Below, in pieces: positions 25,195 through 32,814 of a stretch of DNA of 64,000 nt. Below the pieces are notes generated by a model that saw only the letters and a list, made by a program, of their open reading frames with translations, was not told the origin of the DNA and ran no database searches. Numbering within the stretch: position 1 is the first letter of the stretch; each line of letters begins with the position of its first letter. The DNA lies in NCBI GenBank assembly GCA_036676195.1, contig JAKFDK010000098.1:1-64000 (forward strand). The letters are read 5' to 3'. The translations under genes were made by a program, and so were the position numbers. This DNA comes from JAKFDK01 sp036676195. Its GTDB lineage: Bacteria; Bacillota; Sulfobacillia; Symbiobacteriales; ZC4RG38.

Positions 25195-26235
25195 GTGGCT
25201 TTTGAAAAGGCGAAAGCAATCGAGATGGCGATGGCCCAGATCGAAAAGCAATTCGGCAAGGGCGCCATCATGAAGCTGGGGGATACCAAGCAGGAGGCTC
25301 TGCAGGTGATTCCCACCGGGTCCATCGCCCTGGATGTGGCCCTGGGGGTGGGTGGCTTCCCCCGCGGCCGGGTGATCGAGATCTTCGGCCCGGAATCCTC
25401 CGGTAAGACAACCGTTGCCCTGCACGCCATTGCCGAGGCCCAGAAGCTGGGCGGCGTGGCCGCCTTTATTGATGCCGAGCACGCCCTGGACCCGGTATAT
25501 GCCCGCAACCTCGGGGTAGACATTGATAACCTGCTGGTCTCGCAGCCGGACACCGGCGAGCAGGCCCTGGAGATTTGCGAAACCCTGGTCCGTTCCGGGG
25601 CTGTCGATATTGTGGTGGTGGACTCGGTCGCCGCCCTGGTGCCCAAGGCGGAAATCGAGGGCGAAATGGGCGAGGCCCAGGTCGGTCTGCAGGCCCGGCT
25701 CATGTCCCAGGCTCTGCGCAAGCTGACCGGCGTGATTTCCAAGACCAAATCCGTGACGGTCTTCATCAACCAGTTACGGGAGAAGATTGGCGTCATGTTT
25801 GGCAACCCGGAAACAACGCCCGGCGGCCGCGCCCTCAAGTTTTATGCTTCCGTGCGCCTGGATGTGCGCAAGACCGAAACACTGAAGGCCGGGCAGGAAG
25901 TAGTGGGTTCCCGCACCCGGGTGAAGGTGGTCAAGAACAAGGTGGCGCCGCCGTTCCGGCAGGCCGACTTCGACATCATTTACGGCGAAGGCATCTCCCG
26001 GGAAGGCAGCATCCTGGACATTGCCACCGAACTGAACCCGGCCGTCATTAACAAGAGCGGTGCCTGGTACTCCTACGGCGACCAGCGCATCGGCCAGGGC
26101 AAGGATGCTGCCCGCCTGTACCTGAAGGACCGGCCGGAGATGGCCCAGGAGATCGAGCGCAAGATCAAGGAGCGGCTGCTGGCCGGTGCTGCCCAGGCCC
26201 AGCCCGCCGCCGGCGCCAATGAGGCCGACGAATAG
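25195..26235 (+). CDS. recA: Recombinase RecA
   Basis: A 346-residue recombinase and LexA co-protease. It opens AIEMAMAQIEKQFGKGAIMK. Walker A GPESSGKTT begins at residue 65, and Walker B is in VDIVVVDSVAALVPK. The L1/L2 DNA loops and NQLREKIGVMFGNPETTPGG are intact. GTG 25195 is preferred over ATG 25168 and 25138 because AAGGAGA lies 8 bases upstream and the length then matches the family. Its 3' end overlaps recX. Confidence 0.97.
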   Translation: MAFEKAKAIEMAMAQIEKQFGKGAIMKLGDTKQEALQVIPTGSIALDVALGVGGFPRGRVIEIFGPESSGKTTVALHAIAEAQKLGGVAAFIDAEHALDPVYARNLGVDIDNLLVSQPDTGEQALEICETLVRSGAVDIVVVDSVAALVPKAEIEGEMGEAQVGLQARLMSQALRKLTGVISKTKSVTVFINQLREKIGVMFGNPETTPGGRALKFYASVRLDVRKTETLKAGQEVVGSRTRVKVVKNKVAPPFRQADFDIIYGEGISREGSILDIATELNPAVINKSGAWYSYGDQRIGQGKDAARLYLKDRPEMAQEIERKIKERLLAGAAQAQPAAGANEADE

Positions 26236-26935
26236 CCGGTACCGGTCGTCCGGGCAGGCTGCCGCCGCCACTGGCTCCTTGCCCGCTACAGGGCAGATCA
26301 CCGCGGTGCTCCCCAGGGGCCGGGCCGGTCGGGTCAGCATCCAGGTGGATGGCGAAACAGTCCTGGAGCTGGACGGGCCCCTGGCGGAGGCGTGTGGGCT
26401 GCGGGTCGGGTGCACCGTGGACCGGGCCACCCTGGAAGCGGCTCGGGAGCAGGACCTGGGACGGGCAGCCCGGGCCTATGCGGTGGGGCTGCTGGCCCTG
26501 CGGGCCCATAGTTCAGCCGAGGTGTCCCAAAAACTGACCCGCCGGGGTTACCCGGCCCACCTGGTGGGCACCACCCTGGATTTCCTGACGGCCCAGGGCT
26601 GGCTGAACGACCGGGAGTTTGCCCGCCAGTATGTCCGGGGCCACAACCAGGGGCGCGCCGCCCGCGGGGAGCGCCGGTTGGCGCAGGAACTGCGGCGCAA
26701 GGGCCTGGACGCCGATCTGATCCGGGGGGTTCTGGCTGAACATTTCGGTGCGGTGGACACTGTCGCCCAGGCCAGCGCACTGGCGCAGGCCCGCCTGGCC
26801 TCCCTGGCGGGGGCAGACCGCCGCACGCAGTATCGCCGTCTGGGCGGGTTTCTGGCCCGCCGCGGCTTTGATGGTGAAACCATCGCCCGAGCCCTGCGCC
26901 AGGTACTGGCCGGGACCGCCGAGGGGGAATGGTGA
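26219..26935 (+). CDS. recX: Regulatory protein RecX
   Basis: A 238-residue RecA modulator built of three-helix repeats: ARAYAVGLLALRAHSSAEVSQ, FLTAQGWLNDREFARQYV and ELRRKGLDADLIRGVL. An N-terminal beta-like region precedes the repeats, as in longer Firmicutes RecX. ATG 26219 overlaps the recA stop by 17 bases, so the two are coupled. It directly precedes the SbcD-like gene by 3 bases. Confidence 0.9.
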   Translation: MRPTNSRYRSSGQAAAATGSLPATGQITAVLPRGRAGRVSIQVDGETVLELDGPLAEACGLRVGCTVDRATLEAAREQDLGRAARAYAVGLLALRAHSSAEVSQKLTRRGYPAHLVGTTLDFLTAQGWLNDREFARQYVRGHNQGRAARGERRLAQELRRKGLDADLIRGVLAEHFGAVDTVAQASALAQARLASLAGADRRTQYRRLGGFLARRGFDGETIARALRQVLAGTAEGEW

Positions 26936-26938
26936 GGC

Positions 26939-27988
26939 TTGAAGCTGCTCTATATCACCGATACGCACCTGCGCGGCACCCCACCGCAACACCGGCTGGA
27001 CGATTTCCCGGCCGTGCTGCGGGCCAAACTGGCCGAGGTGGTGGCCCTGGCGCACCGCCACCAGGTACGGGCCATCCTGCATGGGGGCGACCTGTTTGAC
27101 CGCCCGGACGTGGCGCCGTCGGTGGCGCGTGAGTTTCTGGCGCAGTTGCGGGCGATACCCTGCCCCATTTACGGCATCGCCGGCAACCACGACTTATTCG
27201 GGCATAACCCGGAAACCCTCGGCCGCACCATGCTTGGCCTGTTCGACGGCTTTGGCCTGATCCGGCTGCTCCGCCCGGGACAGGCAGAGGTCCTGTCCGA
27301 AGGGGACCTGCAGGTACAGATTACCGGGCAGGAGTTCCACCACGAACTGGACCGCCGGGACCCCCGGCTGGACTATTGCGTGTATGCGGTGGGCGATGCA
27401 GCAACACCGCCGGGGCACCGGCACTTCCGGCTGCCCGAGGTGCGCTGGGCGATCCATCTGGCCCATGGCATGCTGCTGGAGCGAGACTTCTTCCCCGGCG
27501 TGGCCCACACCTTGCTGGCGGCTGTCATACCGGCCACCGTGGCCGACCTGACCCTCACCGGCCACTATCACCCCGGCTTCAGCCGGATCTGGGAGCACGG
27601 CGGCCGGCGCTGGGTCAACCCCGGCGCGCTGGCACGCCTGGGGGTAGGTACAGGCGAACTGCGCCGCCAACCGCAGGTGGTGCTGATTGAATTGACCCCG
27701 ACCGCCCTGACCCTCGAGTTTGTGCCCCTGACCTGCGCACCGCCGGGCGAGAAGGTGCTGGACCGCAGCGCCCTGGAGGCCGAGGTCCTGCGTAAGCAAG
27801 CCCTGGCGGATTTTCTGCTGGATGTGCGGCTGGCCGGGGATTTTCAGGAACTGGAACTGGGCGGCATGCTGGAGAAGATTGCCGACAACCAGGGGGTGCC
27901 GCCCGCGGTCAGGGCCGAGGCGCTCCGCCGGGTCGGCGCTGCTCAGGAACTGCTGGCCCGGGGCGTCCTGGACGAGGAGGGCGGATAA
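26939..27988 (+). CDS. SbcD/Mre11-like metallophosphoesterase (DNA repair nuclease)
   Basis: A 349-residue member of the calcineurin-like phosphoesterase family. Metal motifs in order are D8-T-H10, GGDLFD (D51), GNHD (N83-H84), a histidine in LAHGM, and GHYH at about 208-211. The C-terminal 80 residues are helical (LDVRLAGDFQELELGGMLEKI) and would bind the ATPase partner. It starts at TTG 26939, 3 bases after recX. It is followed after 3 bases by the Rad50-like pieces, so the two form an Mre11-Rad50 / SbcCD-type complex. It is shorter than typical SbcD (about 380-400 residues). Confidence 0.87.
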   Translation: MKLLYITDTHLRGTPPQHRLDDFPAVLRAKLAEVVALAHRHQVRAILHGGDLFDRPDVAPSVAREFLAQLRAIPCPIYGIAGNHDLFGHNPETLGRTMLGLFDGFGLIRLLRPGQAEVLSEGDLQVQITGQEFHHELDRRDPRLDYCVYAVGDAATPPGHRHFRLPEVRWAIHLAHGMLLERDFFPGVAHTLLAAVIPATVADLTLTGHYHPGFSRIWEHGGRRWVNPGALARLGVGTGELRRQPQVVLIELTPTALTLEFVPLTCAPPGEKVLDRSALEAEVLRKQALADFLLDVRLAGDFQELELGGMLEKIADNQGVPPAVRAEALRRVGAAQELLARGVLDEEGG

Positions 27989-27991
27989 ACC

Positions 27992-29077
27992 CTGCGGTAC
28001 ATTCAACGGCTGTGTATCCGCAACTTTCAATCCCACGCCGACGCTGACCTGGTCTTCAGCCCGGGGCTGAACGTGATCACCGGTCAGTCCGACAACGGCA
28101 AGACGGCCGTTCTGCGCGCCCTGCGCTGGGTGCTCTATAACGAGCCCAACGGGGTTGAGTTCGTCCGTCACGGCACCCGGGAATGCCGGGTCGAGGTGAC
28201 CATGTCCGACGGGACCGTGATCGCCCGGGAACGCACCCCCAAGCTGAACCGGTATACTGTGACCGCCGCGGACGGTACCGAGCAGGTATTTGAAGGGTTC
28301 GGCCCCCGGGTGCCAGCCGAGGTGCTGCAGGCCCACGGCATGGCTCCGGTGGCCCTGGACACGGATCATAAGGTGCTGCTGAACGTGGGCGGTCAGCTCG
28401 AAGGCCCCTTCCTGCTCTCAGAATCGCCGTCGGCCAGGGCCAGGGCGATCGGGCGCCTGCTGGGCGTCCATATCGTGGATGCGGCGGCCCGGACCGCCCG
28501 CCGCGATCTGCAGTGGCAGGCCAGGGAGGAAAAGGCCGCTCAGGCGGAGATCGCCCGCCTGGACCAGGAACTGCAGGCATTTGCCGCTCTGGCTGACTGG
28601 GAGCAGGCACTGGCTGAAGCCGAGACGCTCCACGCCCGGGCACAGGCGCTGACCCGGCGGGTGGAAACGCTGCAGCGGCTGGGGGCCGACCTGGCGGCAG
28701 CGGAACAGGCCCTGGCCACGGAGCAGGACATGCTGGCCCGCCTGCACCGGCTCTACCCGGCGGAACAGAAATGCGCGACAGCGGCGGACGCCGCCGCCAG
28801 GTTGGAGCGGCTGCAGGAGTTCCAGGCGCGCTGGGACGACGTAACGGCCCGCCTGGACCGGGGGCAGGAGGAACTGGCGGACAGCGTTCGCCTGCTGCGG
28901 GCCCTGGCGGCTGAATATGCTGCCCTGCTGCGTAGCAGCGGCCGCTGTCCGACCTGCTTCAGCCCGGTGACGGCTGCGACCCAGCGGCGCCTGGTACAGG
29001 AGATCGCACCCGGGGAGGATGCCACCCATGCCCACCCATTCCCACCAGCAGATGCGGGACTTGCAGCGGAGGATTGA
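27992..29077 (+). CDS. Rad50/SbcC-like ATPase, N-terminal half ending at a CPTC zinc hook
   Basis: A 361-residue protein if it starts at CTG 27992, with GAGGAGGG about 10 bases upstream. The first normal start (GTG 28073) would remove the conserved strand RLCIRNFQSHADADLVF and leave the ATPase fold incomplete. Walker A is GQSDNGKT (residues 31-38), and a Q-loop follows near GGQLEGPFLL. From about 150 to 315 the chain is heptad-rich coiled coil. C319-P-T-C322 matches the CPxC zinc hook of Rad50/SbcC, yet the gene stops about 40 residues later. No Walker B or signature motif is present. Those are in the gene at 29283. Confidence 0.82.
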   Translation: MRYIQRLCIRNFQSHADADLVFSPGLNVITGQSDNGKTAVLRALRWVLYNEPNGVEFVRHGTRECRVEVTMSDGTVIARERTPKLNRYTVTAADGTEQVFEGFGPRVPAEVLQAHGMAPVALDTDHKVLLNVGGQLEGPFLLSESPSARARAIGRLLGVHIVDAAARTARRDLQWQAREEKAAQAEIARLDQELQAFAALADWEQALAEAETLHARAQALTRRVETLQRLGADLAAAEQALATEQDMLARLHRLYPAEQKCATAADAAARLERLQEFQARWDDVTARLDRGQEELADSVRLLRALAAEYAALLRSSGRCPTCFSPVTAATQRRLVQEIAPGEDATHAHPFPPADAGLAAED

Positions 29078-29276
29078 CAAGGCCAAGGAACTGCGGTTCA
29101 AGGCCGAGGAGCGCATGGTGCAGTTGCAGCGCCAGCGCGATGAACTCCTGGGCAAACTGCAGGAGCTGGGTATTCGCCCTGCCGACTTGCCGGCCGAAGT
29201 GGAGCGCCTGCAGCAGGAGATTGGGGAACTGCTGGCCCAGGCGCAGTCCCTGCTGCCTCCGGAACTGCTGAGGTAA
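29028..29276 (+). CDS. Small coiled-coil protein between the two Rad50-like halves
   Basis: An 82-residue, highly charged, almost wholly helical protein (LQRRIDKAKELRFKAEERMV, then LQQEIGELLAQAQSLL). It overlaps the upstream gene by 50 bases in another frame and has GGGGAGG 9 bases before ATG 29028. It has the length and heptad pattern of a returning coiled-coil segment. It is in the same frame as the downstream ATPase half, separated from it by one TAA codon, so it may once have been joined to it. No family is recognised. Confidence 0.7.
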   Translation: MPTHSHQQMRDLQRRIDKAKELRFKAEERMVQLQRQRDELLGKLQELGIRPADLPAEVERLQQEIGELLAQAQSLLPPELLR

Positions 29277-29282
29277 CCGGCC

Positions 29283-29939
29283 ATGGACCTGACCAGGCAG
29301 TTGCAGGCCGCCCGGGCCGAGTGCAACCGGCGCCGGGGGCAGCGCGATCATTTGCAGCAGGAACGGACCCGGCAGCAGGAGCGGCTCGAACAGGCGCGGG
29401 CGGCGGCCCGGGTGCTGGAGCAGGTGATCGTGTTACTCAAGGAAACCTCTGACCATGCCCGGGAGCAGGCCCGGCAAACGATCGCCGGGCTGGTTACCCA
29501 TTCACTGCGTGGGGTGTTTGGCCCGGACTTTGGCTTTCGCATTGAACTGAAAGATACGGCCGGCCGGCCGCAGGCCGATTTCCTCGTCACTTCCCGCCAG
29601 GGTGAGGGCGGGGAACTCCTGGAGACCCGCCCGGAAGAGAGTCGGGGCGGCGGCGTGGTCGACGTGGTTTCTCTGGGACTGCGCATTGCCATGCTGGAGA
29701 CACACCGGCCGGCTCTGGACGGCCCGCTGGTGCTCGATGAGCCAGCCAAGCATGTGTCCGATGAATTTATCCAGGCAGTGGCGCTGTTTCTGAAGGAAGT
29801 GGCCACCCAGCGTGGCCGGCAGGTCCTGATGGTGACCCACAGCCAGCACCTGGCCGGCACCGCCGACCGCGGCTTCCTCGTGGTCCGGCGGGACGGTGTG
29901 AGCCAGGTAATTCCCGTGGCAGGAGGCGCACAGACATGA
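29283..29939 (+). CDS. Rad50/SbcC-like ATPase, C-terminal half
   Basis: A 218-residue protein. Residues 1-60 are coiled coil (LQQERTRQQERLEQARAAAR). Then comes the C-terminal half of an SMC/Rad50-type ATPase: a signature-like ESRGGGVVDVVSLGLRIA, Walker B GPLVLDEPAKHVSD, and a D-loop/H-loop region ending MVTHSQH. There is no Walker A, so it must pair with the protein from 27992 to make an active site. Start ATG 29283 has TGAGGTAA upstream. The stop overlaps the aminotransferase start (ATGA). Confidence 0.82.
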   Translation: MDLTRQLQAARAECNRRRGQRDHLQQERTRQQERLEQARAAARVLEQVIVLLKETSDHAREQARQTIAGLVTHSLRGVFGPDFGFRIELKDTAGRPQADFLVTSRQGEGGELLETRPEESRGGGVVDVVSLGLRIAMLETHRPALDGPLVLDEPAKHVSDEFIQAVALFLKEVATQRGRQVLMVTHSQHLAGTADRGFLVVRRDGVSQVIPVAGGAQT

Positions 29940-31018
29940 ACCGGGTCTATCTGAACCACGCCTCGGAGACGCCGCTGCGGCCGGCGGTCCGGCAGCGGAT
30001 GAACGAGTATCTGGACATGGCTGCGAGCGATCCCGACCATGTCCCGGTCCGGCCAAGGCGGATCCGCCAGTTGCTGGCCCAACTCATCGGTGCCACCGAA
30101 GGGGAGATTGCCCTGGTCCCCAACACCACCGGCGGGATCGGGCTGGTGGCCGGGGGGCTCGAGTGGCTCCCGGGCGATAACGTGGTTCTGCCCGGGTCCC
30201 AGTTTCCGGCCAACATGCTGCCGTGGCTGTCCCTGCGCCAGCGGGACGTCGAGGTCCGGCTGGTGCCGCCGCAGGACGGCCGGTGGACGCCAGCGGCCCT
30301 GGCGGCGCAACTGGATGGCCGCACCCGGGTGGTGGCCGTATCATCGGTGGAATTCCTGAACGGCTTTCGGGGCGATCTGCCCGGCATCGGGCGCATCTGT
30401 CGGGAGCGGGGCATCCTGTTGGTGGTGGACGCGATCCAGTCCGCCGGTGCGCTCCCCCACGACGTGGTGGCCGATCAGGTCGATGTCCTGGCAGCCGGTG
30501 GCTACAAATGGCTGATGGGGCCGGTGGGCACCGGCTTTCTGTTCGTGCGCCGGGAGGTGCAGGACCGGATCCGCCCGTTGGCGCCGGGGGCCTACGGCAG
30601 CGCGGCTGATTATAACCGGGAGCTGGATGTGCTCCGGCTGCACGCCGATGCCCGGAGGTACGAAGGCGGCAACCTGGCCTGGTCGGCCTACCATGGCTGG
30701 ACCGCCGCCCTGGAGGAGTTACTGGCGGTGGGGCAGCCCGCCGTCTGGCAGCAGATCCAGGCCACCACCCACCGGCTCATCGCCGGGCTCCAGGCCCTGG
30801 GCGCAATCCTGATTTCCCCCCTGGAGCCGGCGGCCCGTTCGGGCATCGTCAGTTTTACCCTTGGGGACGCCGGGCGCAACGAGCAAGTGTACCAGCGGCT
30901 GCGCCAGGCCGGCGTGGTCCTGGCCCTGCGCGGCGGGTATCTGCGGGTTTCGCCCCACTACACCAGCACCGCCGCCGAGATCGACCGGCTGCTTGAAGAA
31001 CTGGCAAAAGGCACGTGA
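29936..31018 (+). CDS. Class V aminotransferase / cysteine desulfurase-like PLP enzyme
   Basis: A 360-residue fold-type I PLP enzyme. The PLP lysine is K191 in GGYKWLMGPVG, the PLP aspartate is in VVDAIQSAGALP, and the entry strand is YLNHASETPL. The segment after the lysine (GTGFLFVRREV) is as in class V enzymes. A typical NifS/SufS catalytic cysteine loop is not evident, so desulfurase activity is uncertain and an isopenicillin-epimerase-like or kynureninase-like role is possible. It overlaps the Rad50-like C-half by four bases, which ties it to the nuclease operon, perhaps only transcriptionally. Confidence 0.82.
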   Translation: MNRVYLNHASETPLRPAVRQRMNEYLDMAASDPDHVPVRPRRIRQLLAQLIGATEGEIALVPNTTGGIGLVAGGLEWLPGDNVVLPGSQFPANMLPWLSLRQRDVEVRLVPPQDGRWTPAALAAQLDGRTRVVAVSSVEFLNGFRGDLPGIGRICRERGILLVVDAIQSAGALPHDVVADQVDVLAAGGYKWLMGPVGTGFLFVRREVQDRIRPLAPGAYGSAADYNRELDVLRLHADARRYEGGNLAWSAYHGWTAALEELLAVGQPAVWQQIQATTHRLIAGLQALGAILISPLEPAARSGIVSFTLGDAGRNEQVYQRLRQAGVVLALRGGYLRVSPHYTSTAAEIDRLLEELAKGT

Positions 31019-31048
31019 CCGCCGTTTCCGCCGCCGCCGGGCGGCCGT

Positions 31049-31414
31049 TTAGTCCAGGTGCCGCTTTACCGGCGCCCCCAGCAGGCTGAAGGTGCCCATG
31101 CCAATCAGGTAAAGCGCGTACAGGCGGCGTAGGGTGCCTCCTGGCAGATGACCTGCCAGCAGGGCGCCGGCCGTGGCAGCGGTGACGCTGCCCATGGCCA
31201 GCCAAAGGGCCAGGCGCAGGCGCACATGACCGGCCCGCCAGTGGGTGTAGGCGGCCACCGCCGCCGTAATGGTAAAGGCGGCCAGCACCGCGCCCTGGGC
31301 ACGGTGCTGGGAAACCCGGAACAGCGATACCAGCAGCAGGAGCAAAATGGACCCGCCGCCAACGGCCAGTCCGCTCAGAATGCCCGTCCCCAGTGCCGTC
31401 AGCATGATCCACAA
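31049..31414 (-). CDS. Half-size TauE/SafE family membrane protein (second of pair)
   Basis: A 121-residue membrane protein with about four hydrophobic segments, half the usual length of the TauE/SafE anion-exporter family. It carries the family's glycine-rich opening GILSGLAVGGGSILLL. It starts at TTG 31414, just after the stop of its partner, and ends RRLYALYLIGMGTFSLL, the typical end of a TauE repeat. The two halves are homologous to each other and probably pair to form one transporter. Confidence 0.78.
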   Translation of the reverse strand: MWIMLTALGTGILSGLAVGGGSILLLLLVSLFRVSQHRAQGAVLAAFTITAAVAAYTHWRAGHVRLRLALWLAMGSVTAATAGALLAGHLPGGTLRRLYALYLIGMGTFSLLGAPVKRHLD

Positions 31415-31420
31415 TCCGGA

Positions 31421-31777
31421 TCACTTCCCCCGCCAGAGCAGCAATTGCAAGCCGGCCAGAATCAGAAACACGGAAAAGACCCGACGTAGGGTGCTTTCCG
31501 GTAATCGGGGCAGCAATTTGGCGCCCAGGAACGCACCCACCGCTCCGCCCAGGGCAATGCGACCGGCCAGGCCCAGGTCAACGAAGCCGCCCCGGGCATA
31601 GATCAGGCTGCTCACTACCGACGTCGGCAGGATAGTGGCCAGTGCGGTGCCGTGAGCCTCATGGTCGTCCACGCCGTGGACCAGCGTCAGGGCCGGCACC
31701 AGTACCGTGCCGCCGCCCACCCCCAACAGGCCGTTGACCAGCCCGGCCGCAACCCCAGTCAGCAAATACTTCCACAC
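31421..31777 (-). CDS. Half-size TauE/SafE family membrane protein (first of pair)
   Basis: A 118-residue membrane protein with four hydrophobic segments. It has GLVNGLLGVGGGTVLVPAL at the start and RRVFSVFLILAGLQLLL at the end, the hallmarks of a single TauE/SafE repeat. GTG 31777 has GGAGG 9 bases upstream. It is followed directly by a second half-size gene. Substrates of the family include sulfite and other organosulfur anions; the substrate here is unknown. Confidence 0.8.
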   Translation of the reverse strand: MWKYLLTGVAAGLVNGLLGVGGGTVLVPALTLVHGVDDHEAHGTALATILPTSVVSSLIYARGGFVDLGLAGRIALGGAVGAFLGAKLLPRLPESTLRRVFSVFLILAGLQLLLWRGK

Positions 31778-31899
31778 CCGGCAATGCCTCCCGCGTCAGG
31801 GTTTACAAACCGGTGTTTGCATATACCCTGTTGCGTCCATCCCGGAATGTTTGTTACCATTTTCGGTGTTACATCTCCCGAAAGGGGCGAGCAGCGGGT

Positions 31900-32118
31900 A
31901 TGGCAAAGTTCTACCGTGAAGACATCGTGGTCTGGAAGCCACCGGGCGGAGGCAATTATTATCTGTTGGAGCGTGCAGCCCTGGAGCAGGACAAGGTGAA
32001 GAAGTGTGTACACCGGTTTGGGAAGACCGCGGACGCCGTTTTCCCGTACCGCCATCTGGCTGAGGTGGAACGGCTGAAGTTCCCTTCCCAGGCCGACGCC
32101 GGCAAGGCCGCCGACTGA
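31900..32118 (+). CDS. Hypothetical 72-residue protein
   Basis: A small soluble protein starting MAKFYREDIVVWKPPGGGNY, with KKCVHRFGKTADAVFPYRHL in the middle and a charged end. ATG 31900 is chosen because the sequence from there is compact and polar, while the upstream part of the frame (from 31813) is unlike protein. AAAGGGG lies somewhat far upstream. A perfect 17-bp hairpin follows. I do not recognise the family. Confidence 0.6.
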   Translation: MAKFYREDIVVWKPPGGGNYYLLERAALEQDKVKKCVHRFGKTADAVFPYRHLAEVERLKFPSQADAGKAAD

Positions 32119-32140
32119 GCCCGCACAGCACCATCCACAT

Positions 32141-32178
32141 TGTGCAGAGACCCCGCCACCCGGCGGGGTCTCTGCACA
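32141..32178. terminator. 17-bp hairpin after the 72-residue protein
   Basis: TGTGCAGAGACCCCGCC (32141-32157) pairs perfectly with 32162-32178 around a 4-base loop, 22 bases after the stop. There is no T-run, so it may act as a processing or bidirectional stop structure. Confidence 0.65.
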
Positions 32179-32293
32179 TCTGCGCGCCCATCATCCGGGC
32201 GGGCCGGAAAAAAGGATGGATTCAAACCACGCTTATATGGTGCAGTTCGTTTTGTAGCAAACGTTTTGGGCAGGTCTGCCGGGAGGGATCGCA

Positions 32294-32587
32294 GTGCAGG
32301 GCGAGGAGGCAGAACGTCTGGCCTGGTTGTTGCAGGATATCCAGCGTTCACTGCGCACCCTGACGGATCGGTGCCTGGCCGAACATGGCGTGCCGTTCGC
32401 CAAGGCCGCCATACAGCGGCAATTGGGCAGTGAATCCGGGTTAACCGTAAGTGAACTGAGCCGCCGGCTCGGTCTCTCAAAGGGGTACCTCTCCGTCACC
32501 CTGGACCGGTTGGTTCAGGATGGCTCCTCGCCAAAGTTCGTGCAGACAGTTGTTTCTGCCGGCCGGCCGGTGCGCAGAGCCGGGTAG
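32294..32587 (+). pseudogene. Truncated MarR-type regulator
   Basis: A 97-residue product starting at GTG 32294 with GGGAGGGA 6 bases upstream. It has a MarR-like N-terminal helix and a helix-turn-helix (LTVSELSRRLGLSKGYLSVT, then LDRLVQDG). A normal MarR protein continues with a beta-wing and two C-terminal dimer helices, about 50 more residues. Here the sequence switches to an unrelated 20-residue end (SSPKFVQTVV...) and stops, right before two large palindromes. It could be a broken gene or a short DNA-binding protein. The intact ribosome site argues it is still translated. Confidence 0.55.
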
Positions 32588-32611
32588 AACCGTTTGTTGT
32601 CTGTGGGGTGC

Positions 32612-32668
32612 CCTCAACCAAAAATTTAACAAGAGAGAGGCGGATTGCGGTTAAATTTTTGGTTGAGG
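32612..32668. repeat. AT-rich palindrome 1 (19-bp perfect arms, 19-base spacer)
   Basis: CCTCAACCAAAAATTTAAC (32612-32630) is repeated in perfect inverse at 32650-32668, with a 19-base spacer. It stands out from the GC-rich surroundings. The same arm sequence recurs at 32760-32814 with the same spacer length. It is not a simple terminator: the loop is too long and there is no T-run. Confidence 0.85.
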
Positions 32669-32759
32669 CTCGGCCCAGGGACGCCGGACCACGCCAAAAC
32701 CGGTGCTTTCCGGCCATTATTGCCGTCTTTTATGTCCTTACGGGCCTCCAAACGGGTAT

Positions 32760-32814
32760 CTCAACCAGAATTTTAACGCTGGTACGGCGGCGCCGTGTTA
32801 AATATCTGGTTGAG
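32760..32814. repeat. AT-rich palindrome 2 (18-bp arms, 19-base spacer)
   Basis: CTCAACCAGAATTTTAAC (32760-32777) pairs with 32797-32814 with two mismatches around a 19-base spacer. The arms match those of palindrome 1. The centre-to-centre distance is 147 bp. Flanking bases after each right arm (GAGGC then GGCCCAGG or CCAGG) are also alike. The rest of the 420-base gap between 32588 and 33009 holds no gene I can see. Confidence 0.85.

Noticed and set aside
29928..29939. Reading the Rad50-like pieces as one gene broken by sequencing errors
   Set aside because: Each junction has its own ribosome site and an overlap or short gap typical of operons, and no single-base change joins all three frames. 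I kept it only as the alternative in the finding.
32612..32668. Rho-independent terminator
   Set aside because: The loop is 19 bases, the stem is AT-rich and no T-run follows.
32612..32814. CRISPR array
   Set aside because: There are only four units, in alternating orientation, with unequal gaps. CRISPR repeats are direct and regularly spaced.
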